Source of the DNA: Anaerobacillus arseniciselenatis
GTDB lineage: Bacteria; Bacillota; Bacilli; Bacillales; Anaerobacillaceae
Length of the DNA: 64,000 nucleotides
Direction: 5' to 3'
Assembly: GCF_001865995.1 (NCBI RefSeq)
Contig: NZ_MLQQ01000001.1
Location: 124,001 to 188,000 of the forward strand
Below, piece by piece: positions 1 through 8,748 of the stretch. Within the stretch, counting starts at the first letter, position 1. Each line of letters begins with the position of its first letter. The position numbers were made by a program, and so were the translations under genes. The notes under the pieces were generated by a model. It saw only the letters and a list, made by a program, of their open reading frames with translations, was not told the origin of the DNA and ran no database searches.

Positions 1-47
1 TATATTGCGTAATGTGGATCTTTTTTGGTAATTATGAAATTCACTCT
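1..47. repeat. Palindromic repeat family A, right half (cut by window edge)
   Basis: The first 47 bases match the right arm of a roughly 115-bp palindromic element that recurs at 10792, 18263, 48681 and 58081. The shared core is TATATTG, then TGTGG, then AATTATGAAATTCACT. Only the right half lies inside the window. Confidence 0.75.
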
Positions 48-123
48 TTTATAAAAACAAATAAATTATGCTACATAATCAGTTTGTTTTTATCGAAAAA
101 TAAAAAGATAAGGGGGGATTGAG

Positions 124-1491
124 GTGAAATCGACTTCTCAAGAAAAACAAGAAAAGCCGTTATCATGGTGGCAACTTTCATTACTTGGGGTTGCTTGTAC
201 AATTGGGACAGGCTTTTTCTTAGGATCTAGTATTGCGATCAACATGGCCGGCCCGTCTGTATTGTTATCTTATGCTCTAGCCGGCCTAGGTACTTATTTC
301 GTTTATGAAGCACTAGCAAAAATGATGATTGCTGATCCACAAAAAGGATCATTTCGTACATATGCCAAAAACGCTTACGGTCGTTGGGCAGGTTTTAGTA
401 GCGGCTGGGTGTACTTTTTATCTGAGTTGTTAATCATGGGGAGTCAAATGACTGCCTTAGCTATTTTCTCACAATTTTGGTTCCCTGACATTCCTTTATG
501 GATGTTTGCAGCAGGATACGCTGTCCTAGGACTACTTGTCATTATTGCCGGTCCGAGTGGCTTTGACCGCGTAGAAAACCTTCTCGCCGTCATGAAGCTT
601 GGTGCTCTCGTTATGTTTATCATTTTAGCGATCATTTCTCTTTTCGGCGTATTTGGTGGTGCTGATACAGAAGTGGGTTTTCCGAGAACATATGACGGAA
701 TTTTCCCGAACGGGGTTAGAGGGTTATTGCCTTCATTTATTTTTGGTTTTTACGGCTTTGGCGGAATTGAAATTGTCGGCCTTCTTGCCATTCGTTTGAA
801 CAAAATGGAAGATGCTCCGAAAGCAGGAAAAGTGATGCTCATAATCCTTTCAACGCTTTATGTCGCATCGATCGCTCTAGTTTTGTTTATGGTGACATTA
901 AATAAAATCACAAACGATACAAGCCCGTTTGTGACAGCGTTAAACAATTATAATGTTCCTTATGTGACTCATATTTTTAATGGCGTGTTTATTATCGCAG
1001 GTTTTTCAACGATGGTCGCGTCTTTATTTGCAGTCCTCCGTATACTAACGACTTTAGCGGAAGATGAAGATGCACCTAAAGGGTTGGCTAAGCGCGTCAA
1101 AAACAATAAAATCCCTTTAAATGCCATTCTTTTAACATCGACCGGTATCCTCGCTTCGATTATATTAGCAATCCTCATGCCTGGTCGAGTATACGAATAC
1201 GTGACGACCGCAGCAGGGTTAATGCTTTTATATAATTGGTTATTTATCATTGGTTCGTACGGAAAAATTCATGAGATGAAAACGAGCGACAATGTAAAGC
1301 GTCTTCTTGGCTTCTTGTTCATTATGTTAGCAGTATTCGGTACTTTGTTTCATAGCATTAGTCGCCCAGGATTTTTTGTTAGCATTGCTTTTGTTGGCAT
1401 TATTGCGATCGTGACACTATTCATGCGACAGCAGTGGAAAAAGCCAAAGAAACCAACAACGCCATCTGTTTTTACAAAAATAAAAAAGTAG
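124..1491 (+). CDS. APC-family amino acid permease
   Basis: A membrane transporter of the amino acid-polyamine-organocation superfamily, expected to bring an amino acid into the cell by proton or sodium symport. The 455-residue product has about twelve hydrophobic segments. Near residues 20-36 it carries the typical first-helix motif GVACTIGTGFFLGSS, the unwound substrate-binding helix of this family. The start is a GTG preceded by AGGGGGG at 111-117, a strong ribosome binding site. The C-terminus is basic and cytoplasmic. No neighbouring metabolic gene hints at the substrate, so I leave it open. It appears monocistronic, and the next gene converges from the other strand. Confidence 0.9.
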   Translation: MKSTSQEKQEKPLSWWQLSLLGVACTIGTGFFLGSSIAINMAGPSVLLSYALAGLGTYFVYEALAKMMIADPQKGSFRTYAKNAYGRWAGFSSGWVYFLSELLIMGSQMTALAIFSQFWFPDIPLWMFAAGYAVLGLLVIIAGPSGFDRVENLLAVMKLGALVMFIILAIISLFGVFGGADTEVGFPRTYDGIFPNGVRGLLPSFIFGFYGFGGIEIVGLLAIRLNKMEDAPKAGKVMLIILSTLYVASIALVLFMVTLNKITNDTSPFVTALNNYNVPYVTHIFNGVFIIAGFSTMVASLFAVLRILTTLAEDEDAPKGLAKRVKNNKIPLNAILLTSTGILASIILAILMPGRVYEYVTTAAGLMLLYNWLFIIGSYGKIHEMKTSDNVKRLLGFLFIMLAVFGTLFHSISRPGFFVSIAFVGIIAIVTLFMRQQWKKPKKPTTPSVFTKIKK

Positions 1492-1527
1492 AAGTGTTGG
1501 ATAAATATAGCTACACGCTTGTAAACA

Positions 1528-2160
1528 TCATGAAAATAAGACAGTAGCGGCGTGGATACCAAAGTAAACACCAAAACCAATAAGTGAAAGTCCAGATAAT
1601 ACTGAAATCGCTACTAATAGGCGATTTGTTAAAAACTTCCTTAAATTACTAGCGAGTAATGCCATCGTAATATCCCAAACGGTAATTCCGATGAATATCG
1701 CTGCAGTGTATAATATAACTGTTCCGGTATCATTTTGGGTTACCGTTTTTGCTAAAATTGAACCAAAAATTCCTAACCAAAAGAGAATCGTTAACGGATT
1801 GAAAAGCGATATGAAAAATCCAGATAAAAAAGATTTAAAATGAGATGCCTTCGTTCGTACTTCGTAATTAAGTGTCGCAACCTCTCGAGCACCGAGTAAA
1901 CTCTCAAATCCCGTATATACGAGAACAAAAAAGCCAAACAACCAAAGAAACGTTTGTATGTATGGAAGCTCTAGAAAATGAACAATCCCGATAAATACGA
2001 GAAACATATAAAAGGCATCGGCAATCGTCGCCCCTAACCCCACTAACCATGCGTGAAAAAAACCGTTTTTAATTCCTTTATCTAATTGCGCAGCATTAAC
2101 AGGACCGATCGGTGCTGCAAGTGACAACCCTAAAAAAATATAACCTAAAAAAACACTCAT
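1528..2160 (-). CDS. LysE/RhtB-family amino acid exporter
   Basis: A 210-residue inner-membrane protein of the LysE/Rht translocator family, which exports amino acids or related metabolites. The N-terminus carries the family signature GLSLAAPIGPVNAAQ, and there are about six hydrophobic segments, the usual length and topology. The ATG start is preceded by GGGGGATC. It converges on the APC permease upstream in the window, so uptake and export genes sit side by side, but no shared regulation is visible. The substrate cannot be told from sequence. Confidence 0.9.
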   Translation of the reverse strand: MSVFLGYIFLGLSLAAPIGPVNAAQLDKGIKNGFFHAWLVGLGATIADAFYMFLVFIGIVHFLELPYIQTFLWLFGFFVLVYTGFESLLGAREVATLNYEVRTKASHFKSFLSGFFISLFNPLTILFWLGIFGSILAKTVTQNDTGTVILYTAAIFIGITVWDITMALLASNLRKFLTNRLLVAISVLSGLSLIGFGVYFGIHAATVLFS

Positions 2161-2372
2161 CTAAAGATCCCCCAGTCAATAACATCGTTTTCGCCGGTTG
2201 GACAACCGACCGCTTGTACATTGTATTCAGTAAAACAAGCAATTACGACTAGAGAATGAATTTTTTTATAAATTATAATAGGAAATATACTAACGCCATA
2301 AGTGATAGCACTACGGAGCCTTAGCCACATACACCTCAACACTCTTCACTCAAAACTGAAAATTCTTCATGC

Positions 2373-2400
2373 AAAAAAAGAACGACCTTTTTAAAAGTCG
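2373..2400 (-). terminator. Terminator of truA
   Basis: On the minus strand CGACTTTT pairs with AAAAGGTCG and is followed by a run of T. The left arm includes the truA stop codon, so the terminator overlaps the end of the gene. Confidence 0.75.
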
Positions 2401-3128
2401 ATCCTTTCTAAATAAAGCCCTTCTGCTGTAGCCATACGCCCTGTTTGAATTCGTTCTTTTCTATCTAAAATCGTTGGAATGGCATCTGCCTCTATTTCAC
2501 CTAATCCTACTTCGATTAGTGTACCGACCATTTTTCGTACCATATTATAGAGAAAACCGTTCCCACGCACTCTAATTTGAACGAATCCGTCATCTGCTTC
2601 AATTTCAATTTCAAATATTTTTCGCACCATCGATTTTTTCTTCGATTTCGCATTAGAAAAAGCCGTAAAATCATGCTCACCGATAAAGTGCTGAGCAGCT
2701 CGTTTCATTTTTTCAATATCTAACTTTTCTTCAACATGCATACTGTACTTTCGCATAAAAGGATTGGTATGTTCCTCGTTCCAAATTTTATACAAGTACG
2801 TTTTATCTTTTGCATTGTAACGAGCGTGAAAACGATCATGAACACTTATTACCTTCGTAATACTAATATCTTGCGGTAAATATTTATTTAAATAAGATTT
2901 AATTTCGGTTTCTGAAAATTTTTCTTTTACTTTAAAATTAGCAATTTGAGAAAAAGCATGGACACCTGCATCTGTTCGAGAACTACCAATAATTTCAATT
3001 TCCCTCCCAACTAATTGCGATAAAACGTTTTCTATTTTTCCTTGGATCGTATTTTCTGTATTACCGAGCCGTTGCCAGCCTTTATAACGTCCACCATCGT
3101 ATTGAATGACTAATTGATAATTGTTCAT
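2391..3128 (-). CDS. truA: tRNA pseudouridine(38-40) synthase TruA
   Basis: Converts uridines 38-40 in the tRNA anticodon arm to pseudouridine. The 245-residue length is normal. The catalytic aspartate is Asp53 in the signature SSRTDAGVHA, and the N-terminal YDGGRYKGWQ motif and C-terminal GNGFLYNMVRKMVGT motif are both intact. The ATG start has GGGGGAAAG just upstream. In Bacillus truA usually ends the ribosomal protein/ecf operon; here no ribosomal genes are adjacent, so this may be a second, relocated copy. I could not check whether another copy exists. Confidence 0.96.
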   Translation of the reverse strand: MNNYQLVIQYDGGRYKGWQRLGNTENTIQGKIENVLSQLVGREIEIIGSSRTDAGVHAFSQIANFKVKEKFSETEIKSYLNKYLPQDISITKVISVHDRFHARYNAKDKTYLYKIWNEEHTNPFMRKYSMHVEEKLDIEKMKRAAQHFIGEHDFTAFSNAKSKKKSMVRKIFEIEIEADDGFVQIRVRGNGFLYNMVRKMVGTLIEVGLGEIEADAIPTILDRKERIQTGRMATAEGLYLERIDF

Positions 3129-3225
3129 TGCTTTCCCCCGATCATTACTGTACGTCTGTGTACGACCATTAAAACTTGTATCGACTATCTAAGTATTGTC
3201 TTTAGTTTCAATAAGCATCTATTGA

Positions 3226-3504
3226 CTACTGTTTGTCTAATTCAATGTCAATTTTTTTCCCACCGACAGATATGTATGCCATCACTTCTAAATCAGATTT
3301 TATTTTCGTTAACCCTTGCAAATACGGTTTTAATAAATCTTTAAAGTCTTCACAAACACCTTCTTCTTCCAAATTTGCAAACACATACATTTTACTTTCT
3401 TCCATCAAAAAAGACAAGTAACCGATTGCTTCATTACGATCAGTAACAATGTTTAACACTTGAGCGTTTTGATTAATAAACTCCGGTGAAAAATAAATTT
3501 GCAA
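3226..3504 (-). CDS. Conserved hypothetical protein
   Basis: A small acidic soluble protein of 92 residues that I do not recognise. I chose the TTG start at 3504 because GGGGGAG lies 6 bases ahead of it. The frame is open to an earlier TTG at 3525 (99 residues), but that would place the ribosome binding site inside the gene. There is no signal peptide or membrane segment, and a single cysteine near residue 50. It lies upstream of truA on the same strand, about 100 bases away, and could be cotranscribed with it. Confidence 0.7.
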   Translation of the reverse strand: MQIYFSPEFINQNAQVLNIVTDRNEAIGYLSFLMEESKMYVFANLEEEGVCEDFKDLLKPYLQGLTKIKSDLEVMAYISVGGKKIDIELDKQ

Positions 3505-3615
3505 ATAAAGCTCCCCCTTTTTCAACTCTTTATTTAAATTATTTCACTAACACCGTTGAAATAAACTTCATAACTTTTTTACAACAATACAAACTAAAAA
3601 CGAAGGAGGGATCTA

Positions 3616-3915
3616 ATGATGAAAGATCGTTTTGAAGAAATATATGAACAATATCGCAACGAAGGCAGAGTCGAGGGTTATGAAGTCGACGAAGGACAAG
3701 AAGCAATCGTAGCCGTTCGAAAAAATGATGACGGTGACTTGATTGCTTTTAAAACCGATAACGGTCGCGAGCTAGACTATATTACCGCACTCCAAGAAGC
3801 AAAAGCTGGAAACTTAGCTCATGTCGATGTTTTTCATAAATATGGGCGTGACATTTTACGAAGTGAGCCAGATGGAATCAAAGAAAATAATTTAGACAAT
3901 TTACCTGAGTTTTAA
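3616..3915 (+). CDS. DUF3892 family protein
   Basis: A 99-residue acidic soluble protein. The central stretch IVAVRKNDDGDLIAFKT, followed by a GRELDY turn and an ALQEAKAG helix, matches the DUF3892 domain found in small Bacillaceae proteins. The function of the family is unknown. The start is one of two consecutive ATG codons behind GAAGGAGGG. It is divergent from the hypothetical gene to its left and appears to be a single-gene unit, ending just before a type B repeat that probably acts as terminator. Confidence 0.8.
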   Translation: MMKDRFEEIYEQYRNEGRVEGYEVDEGQEAIVAVRKNDDGDLIAFKTDNGRELDYITALQEAKAGNLAHVDVFHKYGRDILRSEPDGIKENNLDNLPEF

Positions 3916-3924
3916 TTAAAAGAT

Positions 3925-4047
3925 GAGGGTGGGACAAAAGTGTCTGACACCACGCGGATCCTACTAAATATAGACGTAAAGATTTATCATTATGTCTATA
4001 TTGGGTGTCTAGCGGTGTCTGACACTTTGTTTGTCGCACCACCCTCA
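3925..4047. repeat. Palindromic repeat family B, copy 1
   Basis: A roughly 123-bp element with inverted ends (GAGGGTGGGAC at the left, a CACCACCCTC-like right end) and internal GTGTCTGACACC and GGTGTCTGACACTTTG. It is nearly identical to copies at 28796 and 34138. It lies between two convergent genes, where its long hairpin could end transcription from both sides. Confidence 0.85.
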
Positions 4048-4095
4048 CTTATTTGGTGAACCTCTTTCCAATAGCAACTACACCTAATGACAAGC

Positions 4096-5610
4096 TTAAG
4101 CTTTCGGTTTTCTTATTTTACCGATCCCTAATTCTTTCGCTTCTTTATGCAAAGATTTCATTAAGCTGAATGCCATCAAGGCCATAATCACCGAAAACGG
4201 TAAGGCCGCAACAATCATTGTATTTTGAAGTGCCTGAAGTCCACCAGAATATAACAACACTAGCGATGTTAAAGATAACATAATGCCCCACGTCAGTTTA
4301 ATTCGAGTCCCTGGAGAAAGTGAACCATTTGTCGTCATCATTCCTAACACATATGTCCCCGAATCCGCCGATGTAATAAAGAAGGTACCTATTAAAATCA
4401 TCGCGATAATCGAAGCTAAATACCCTAACGGATATTGTGAAAACGTACTAAATAATGCTTCCTCCACTGCAAAAGAAGAAATTGGAGCAACCCCTTCATG
4501 TTCTAACATGATGGCCGAGCCGCCAAACGTTGAGAACCATAAAAAACCGACAATCGAAGGAACAAATAACACACCGAGAACAAACTCTCGAATCGTACGT
4601 CCTTTAGAAACACGAGCAATAAATATTCCTACAAATGGTGACCAAGCAATCCACCATGCCCAATAAAAGATGGTCCAACCATCAATCCATCCTCTTAAAT
4701 CTTGATCTAATGGGGCAATTCGAAAGCTCATCGCCGCCAAGTTTTGGATATAGGTTCCTATCGTATGTGTGAAAATATTTAATATAAATAGTGTTGGCCC
4801 CACGATAAACATAATTAAAAATAGTAATACAGCCAATATCATATTAACATTACTTAATATTTTTATCCCTCTTTTTAACCCTGTCGATGCCGAAATCATA
4901 AATAAAATCGTTACAACTGCGATAATGACAAACTGCGCAATAATCCCTACTGGAATTCCGAATAAATAAGATAAACCACCATTGATCTGAACTGCACCAA
5001 ATCCCAATGTCGTCGCAACCCCAACTACAGTTGCCAATACCGCAAAAATATCAATCACTTTACCTAATACGCCATCAACTCTGTCTCCAAAAATAGGTCT
5101 AAGAGTTGCACTAATTAAACTCTTTTCACCATGACGAAAATGGAAATAAGCTAACACCAAAGCAATAATTCCATAAATGGCCCAGGCGTGAATACCCCAA
5201 TGAAAAAAAGTGTAACGCAACGCATCTATTATCGCTTGGTCCGTCCCCACTTTACCGGTCGGTGAACTAACTGCGTAGTGACTAATCGGTTCAGCAGTCC
5301 CCCAAAAGACGAGACCGATCCCCATCCCGGCACTAAATAACATTGCAAACCACGTTGGCCTCGAAAATTCTGGCTTATCGTCCGGTTTTCCTAATTTTAG
5401 ACGACCAACTGGACTAATTAAAAAGTATAAACAAACAATCGTAATGATAGTTACGACAATTAAGTAATACCAGCCAAAAGCTGTTGAAATGAATACTTGC
5501 ATTGCTGCTGTAAAACGCTCCAACGTATTTGGGATGGTTGCGCCAAAAATTACAAGTAACAACAGTATTGCTATTGAAACGTATAAAACGATCATACTCT
5601 TTCTTTCCAT
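4096..5610 (-). CDS. BCCT-family glycine betaine/choline-type transporter
   Basis: A 504-residue, roughly twelve-helix transporter of the betaine-choline-carnitine family, which takes up compatible solutes by sodium or proton symport. The diagnostic tryptophan-rich stretch FYWAWWIAWSPFVGIF followed by ARVSKGRTIREF is present near residues 315-345. The ATG at 5610 is preferred over an in-frame GTG at 5631, because AAGGGGGGAC sits 7 bases ahead of the ATG and the GTG would lie upstream of the ribosome binding site. The product resembles Bacillus OpuD/BetL, but substrate choice (betaine, carnitine, ectoine) is not decidable here. It could supply solute to the catabolic cluster at 34-43 kb, though it is not linked to it. 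Confidence 0.93.
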   Translation of the reverse strand: MERKSMIVLYVSIAILLLLVIFGATIPNTLERFTAAMQVFISTAFGWYYLIVVTIITIVCLYFLISPVGRLKLGKPDDKPEFSRPTWFAMLFSAGMGIGLVFWGTAEPISHYAVSSPTGKVGTDQAIIDALRYTFFHWGIHAWAIYGIIALVLAYFHFRHGEKSLISATLRPIFGDRVDGVLGKVIDIFAVLATVVGVATTLGFGAVQINGGLSYLFGIPVGIIAQFVIIAVVTILFMISASTGLKRGIKILSNVNMILAVLLFLIMFIVGPTLFILNIFTHTIGTYIQNLAAMSFRIAPLDQDLRGWIDGWTIFYWAWWIAWSPFVGIFIARVSKGRTIREFVLGVLFVPSIVGFLWFSTFGGSAIMLEHEGVAPISSFAVEEALFSTFSQYPLGYLASIIAMILIGTFFITSADSGTYVLGMMTTNGSLSPGTRIKLTWGIMLSLTSLVLLYSGGLQALQNTMIVAALPFSVIMALMAFSLMKSLHKEAKELGIGKIRKPKA

Positions 5611-5784
5611 TTCGTTGTCCCCCCTTATCACAATCCATTCTTGTTTTTAAGCTCTCATTAAGCCCAGACATGATTGTCCATATATATGGGGTAGTTTCTC
5701 CTGTAAAGAAAGCATCATACATTTATTGAATATAAAATAATGTAGGCTATTTAAGTTAACTATAACCAACTGTCCAACTTTTAC

Positions 5785-6095
5785 ATACAAAACGAGCATG
5801 ACGATTTACCTTCACCATTTAATATGGAAAAGGCGAATGATTTCTCTCACTTCCCCATGACCTTCTTGCTAATCTCAGAGGCTCGTTCACGAAATCATTC
5901 GCCTTTTTTCATACAAAACCCGCATGACGATTAATCGTCACCATCTAACATGAAAAAATCCGGTCGATTTACTCACTGCGCTGTAAATCCGTTCCGGCTT
6001 TAGAGGCTTGTTCGGAAAAGTCGACCGTCATTTTATTTTCATACAAAACTCTCATGACGGTAACTGTCACCATCTCATATGTAATAGGGACGATC
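5785..6095. repeat. Interspersed repeat family C, two adjacent units
   Basis: Two head-to-tail units with ends of the form CATACAAAAC...CATGACG and CGTCACCATCTAACATG. The second unit (about 5922-6049) is almost identical to 44484-44625. Each unit holds an interior inverted repeat, for example AAAAGGCGAATGATTT pairing with AAATCATTCGCCTTTT. They fill the gap between two minus-strand genes, and no coding sequence is seen. Confidence 0.8.
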
Positions 6096-6120
6096 CATTA
6101 AATCGTCCTCCCCACTTATA

Positions 6121-7581
6121 TTAAAACCACTTTTTAACATCATGAATATCCGTGAAATGCTTATGAAAAAACTCATTTTTCGCTTTATCATATCGATAGT
6201 CATGTTTCCACTTGCTTATATTTAACGTAATTTCTTTAATTGCGTTGGTAATATAATAAACCTCTGTATTTGTCATGGTTGGATGGAGTGACAAACGCAC
6301 CCATCCTGGTTTCTTAGATAAATCACCTTGCTCAATTTGACTCGTAATCGCATTAGACTTTTCTTTACTAATGCCTAATAAAAAGTGCCCGTATGTTCCA
6401 GCACAAGCACAACCACCACGAACTTGTATCCCGTAGCGATCACACAACATTTTCGTCAGTAAATTATAATGAATATCCTCTATATAAAATGAAATAATTC
6501 CTAAACGGTGACGAACATCTTCTTGCAAAATATGCAACCCTTTGACCTTCGTTAACTCATCAAACGCTATTTTCAATAATTGCTTTTCTTTTTTTAAAAT
6601 ATTTTCAACGCCCATCTCTTCTTTTAACTTAATACAAAGCGCCGTTTTAATCACTTGTAAAAAACCTGGCGTACCACCATCTTCTCGCTGTTCTGTTTCT
6701 TCATAGTAACTTTTCTCTCCCCATGGATTTGTCCATTTTACGGTTCCGCCTCCTGGGTGGTCAGGAATCTTATTTTTATATAAATTTTCATTGAAAATTA
6801 ACACGCCGCTCGTACCTGGTCCGCCTAAAAATTTATGTGGTGAAAAATAAATGCCGTCAAGGCGCTCCAATTCATCTTTAGGTCGCATATTAATTCGAAC
6901 GTAAGGAGCTGAGCATGCAAAGTCAACAAGGCATAACCCACCATACTCATGCATTACCTTCGCCATCTTATGATAAGGAGTTTCAATTCCAGTCACATTT
7001 GAACAAGCAGTGAAAGCTCCTATTTTAATTTTACGCCGCTTATAGCGCTCGATGGTTTTGCGAAGATTTTCTAAACTTATTTTATTGTTTTTGCCTGGAT
7101 CTACAACGACAACATCAGCAATCGTTTCAAGCCAGGATGTGTGATTTGAATGATGTTCCATATGGGTTACAAAAACAACAGGACGATTTTCTTCTCTAAT
7201 AAAAATTCTATCCTTATATTTTTCCGGAAGCCTCAATCCTAATATTCGTTGTAGTTTATTGACAACCCCCGTCATTCCGGAACCATCGGTAATAATGATA
7301 TCTGTGTCGGCATCTGCATTAACATGATCTTTAATTATTTGTTTTGAATGTAAATAAGCAGATGTCATCGTCGACCCCGTAATATTCGCTTCCGTATGTG
7401 TATTCGCAACAAAAGGCCCGACCGTTTTTAGCAACTTTTCTTCAATCGGTTTATACAATCTCCCACTGGCGACCCAGTCAGCATAAAGTAACTTTTTCTT
7501 ACCATACGGAGAATGATACCGTTCATTCAAGCCGACAATATTTTTTCGGAATTTATTAAAGTGGCGCTCCAATTTCGTCAT
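6121..7581 (-). CDS. Class V aminotransferase / cysteine desulfurase-like PLP enzyme
   Basis: A cytoplasmic fold-type I PLP enzyme of 486 residues. The Schiff-base lysine is Lys250 in YFSPHKFLGGPGTSG, and the PLP-phosphate and aspartate region is LVDFACSAPY. A cysteine-rich GGCACAGTYGHF segment at 389-400 lies where cysteine desulfurases keep their catalytic cysteine, but the surrounding sequence is unlike NifS/SufS. It is longer than SufS (about 406 residues). The ATG start follows AAGGGGAG. It stands alone between repeats and a small RNA, with no iron-sulfur or sulfur-transfer neighbours, so its substrate is unknown. Confidence 0.85.
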   Translation of the reverse strand: MTKLERHFNKFRKNIVGLNERYHSPYGKKKLLYADWVASGRLYKPIEEKLLKTVGPFVANTHTEANITGSTMTSAYLHSKQIIKDHVNADADTDIIITDGSGMTGVVNKLQRILGLRLPEKYKDRIFIREENRPVVFVTHMEHHSNHTSWLETIADVVVVDPGKNNKISLENLRKTIERYKRRKIKIGAFTACSNVTGIETPYHKMAKVMHEYGGLCLVDFACSAPYVRINMRPKDELERLDGIYFSPHKFLGGPGTSGVLIFNENLYKNKIPDHPGGGTVKWTNPWGEKSYYEETEQREDGGTPGFLQVIKTALCIKLKEEMGVENILKKEKQLLKIAFDELTKVKGLHILQEDVRHRLGIISFYIEDIHYNLLTKMLCDRYGIQVRGGCACAGTYGHFLLGISKEKSNAITSQIEQGDLSKKPGWVRLSLHPTMTNTEVYYITNAIKEITLNISKWKHDYRYDKAKNEFFHKHFTDIHDVKKWF

Positions 7582-7763
7582 CGTACTTCTCCCCTTATAA
7601 AGGCCTACTAACTAGTGTATAAAGAAGATTTAAAATTGGTGATGAAATTGAATGGTATTTTCGTACGTTGGAACATGTTTAATGAGGAACATAGATAATC
7701 TGAGGACATTTATAAAGACGGGGATATTTTATGCACTTTTTTTCTATTTACATAAATTTCTAC

Positions 7764-7792
7764 TTGTACAAATTCATCGTAAGTGTTATATT
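7764..7792 (+). promoter_or_regulatory. Sigma-A promoter for a small RNA
   Basis: TTGTAC (7764-7769) and TATATT (7787-7792) are separated by exactly 17 bases. Transcription would begin near 7799, with no open reading frame before the terminator at 7884. Confidence 0.7.
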
Positions 7793-7798
7793 AATCTA

Positions 7799-7924
7799 GC
7801 GATGAGCTAAATTGCATAAGACGAGATTGACGCGCCTTTCGGCAAAGCACAATGTGGAGTGCTGTCTCTCGCCGCAATACGCGAAAAAACTAAGGAATCC
7901 CTATAGGGACCCTTAGTTTTTTTA
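7799..7924 (+). ncRNA. Candidate structured small RNA (unidentified)
   Basis: A transcript of about 125 nt is bounded by a good promoter and a strong terminator. Nested pairings are visible by eye: ATTGC 7811-7815 with GCAAT 7874-7878, CGAGA 7822-7826 with TCTCG 7867-7871, a GCC/GGC hairpin at 7834-7843, and AGCAC 7846-7850 with GTGCT 7859-7863. Together they form a multi-branched fold. The terminator stem is ACTAAGG...CCTTAGT. I do not recognise the family. It is not followed by a plus-strand gene, which argues for a trans-acting or standalone RNA rather than a leader. Confidence 0.55.
7884..7924 (+). terminator. Terminator of the candidate small RNA
   Basis: ACTAAGG, an inner ATCCCTATAGGGA palindrome and CCTTAGT form a long stem followed by seven T. 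The A-run on the left side makes it usable in the other direction as well. Confidence 0.85.
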
Positions 7925-7934
7925 TTAGTATCAA

Positions 7935-8090
7935 TTAGGCCTAGATGGCTGCGTAAAATATGATGGAACCTTTATCCACCCTCTCTTTTCGGCATCAGTC
8001 AATTTTACTCCATAAGGCGCTGCGACCGAATCAATATTTGATTTATGTTCTGCTAACGGTGGTAAAGGTATCCCTTCGATTATTAAAAAA
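7935..8090 (-). pseudogene. Possible remnant of the 3' end of a gene
   Basis: On the minus strand a frame without a usable start codon reads about 50 codons, beginning after a TAA near 8095 and ending at a TGA near 7937. The translation (GIPLPPLAEHKSN, then KRGWIKVPSYFTQPSRPN) looks like real protein rather than chance. I cannot name the family. It lies directly downstream of the small membrane protein gene and may be the tail of a deleted gene. Confidence 0.3.
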
Positions 8091-8140
8091 TTTTACATAT
8101 GCTTTGTTTGTTTTTCACATTCTTTTGTTATCGGATAGCT

Positions 8141-8374
8141 CTACTTATTTTTCCTAATAAAAGAAATCCCCCACATAAGCCACAATCCAATAGCAATCAC
8201 CGTTGCCACATTTAATATGGTCATAATTTCATGCGTTCTAGAAAATCCAAACAATAGTAAGCTCGCACCTGAAACTCCTTGGCTCGATGCGATAATTGCC
8301 GCTCCAATTAAATAAAACATAAAGACTTGGAAAATAATAGCGCTAACCAAACAAATTCTTCCAAGTTTATCCAT
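8141..8374 (-). CDS. Small two-TM membrane protein
   Basis: A 77-residue protein with two hydrophobic segments (about residues 8-30 and 50-70) and a basic C-terminus, so probably a hairpin in the cytoplasmic membrane. The ATG has CTGGAGG with good spacing. It follows a frameshifted lipoprotein gene by about 25 bases on the same strand, suggesting one transcript. I do not recognise a family. Confidence 0.7.
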   Translation of the reverse strand: MDKLGRICLVSAIIFQVFMFYLIGAAIIASSQGVSGASLLLFGFSRTHEIMTILNVATVIAIGLWLMWGISFIRKNK

Positions 8375-8398
8375 TACTAATACCTCCAGTTAAAAATA

Positions 8399-8748
8399 CT
8401 ATGTTTTTCTTATGACCACGTTTTGTTCAGGATCAAATTTTAGAACTTCGGTTTCATCCCCAATATTTGTTACAGAAACAATAAATTCAGCGATGCCGTC
8501 ACTGTATAGTATCTGTAACGATGCATCTAACGTTCGCTTTGGACCAGGTTCTGGTGAACGCTCCCGCTCCGAAGAAGGTTCACGATCAGTAGTACGGTCC
8601 CAATCCGCACCGGTTCATCCATTTCTTCTGCACCCTCATCTAACTGTGGTTTTGAGTTTTCTTGACTAATTTCTTCCTCACAAGCAACAATGAACGACGA
8701 AATGAGCATTGCGATAACGACAAAAGGTAAAAACCTTTTCAAAAACAT
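8399..8748 (-). pseudogene. Lipoprotein gene with a frameshift
   Basis: The ATG at 8748 begins a clear lipoprotein signal peptide, with basic residues, a hydrophobic core and the lipobox FIVAC at residues 19-23, followed by an acidic linker. After about residue 47 the original frame turns into low-quality sequence ending at 8527. The next frame continues well, with TDREPSSERERSPEPGPK followed by AEFIVSVTNIGDETEVLKFD, to a TAG at 8399. One indel near 8590-8600 would join them. The second part resembles the first strands of a BsuPI-type domain but stops early. A sequencing error or a true pseudogene are both possible. Confidence 0.6.

Noticed and set aside
2157-2342. 61-codon minus-strand frame between truA and the LysE gene
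   Set aside because: No ribosome binding site, low-quality composition, and it ends inside the LysE start.
6121-7581. SufS or NifS-type cysteine desulfurase
   Set aside because: The cysteine-rich loop is suggestive, but the length, the sequence around the lysine and the lack of suf/isc neighbours do not fit, so only the class V fold is claimed.
7799-7924. preQ1 riboswitch, because of the A-run and ACTAAGG near the 3' end
   Set aside because: The required 5' stem-loop (AGAGG...CCTCT) is absent and no queuosine gene follows. The A-run is simply the base of the terminator stem.
7960-8157. 65-codon plus-strand frame
   Set aside because: No ribosome binding site. It opposes a more protein-like remnant on the minus strand and overlaps the end of the gene at 8141.
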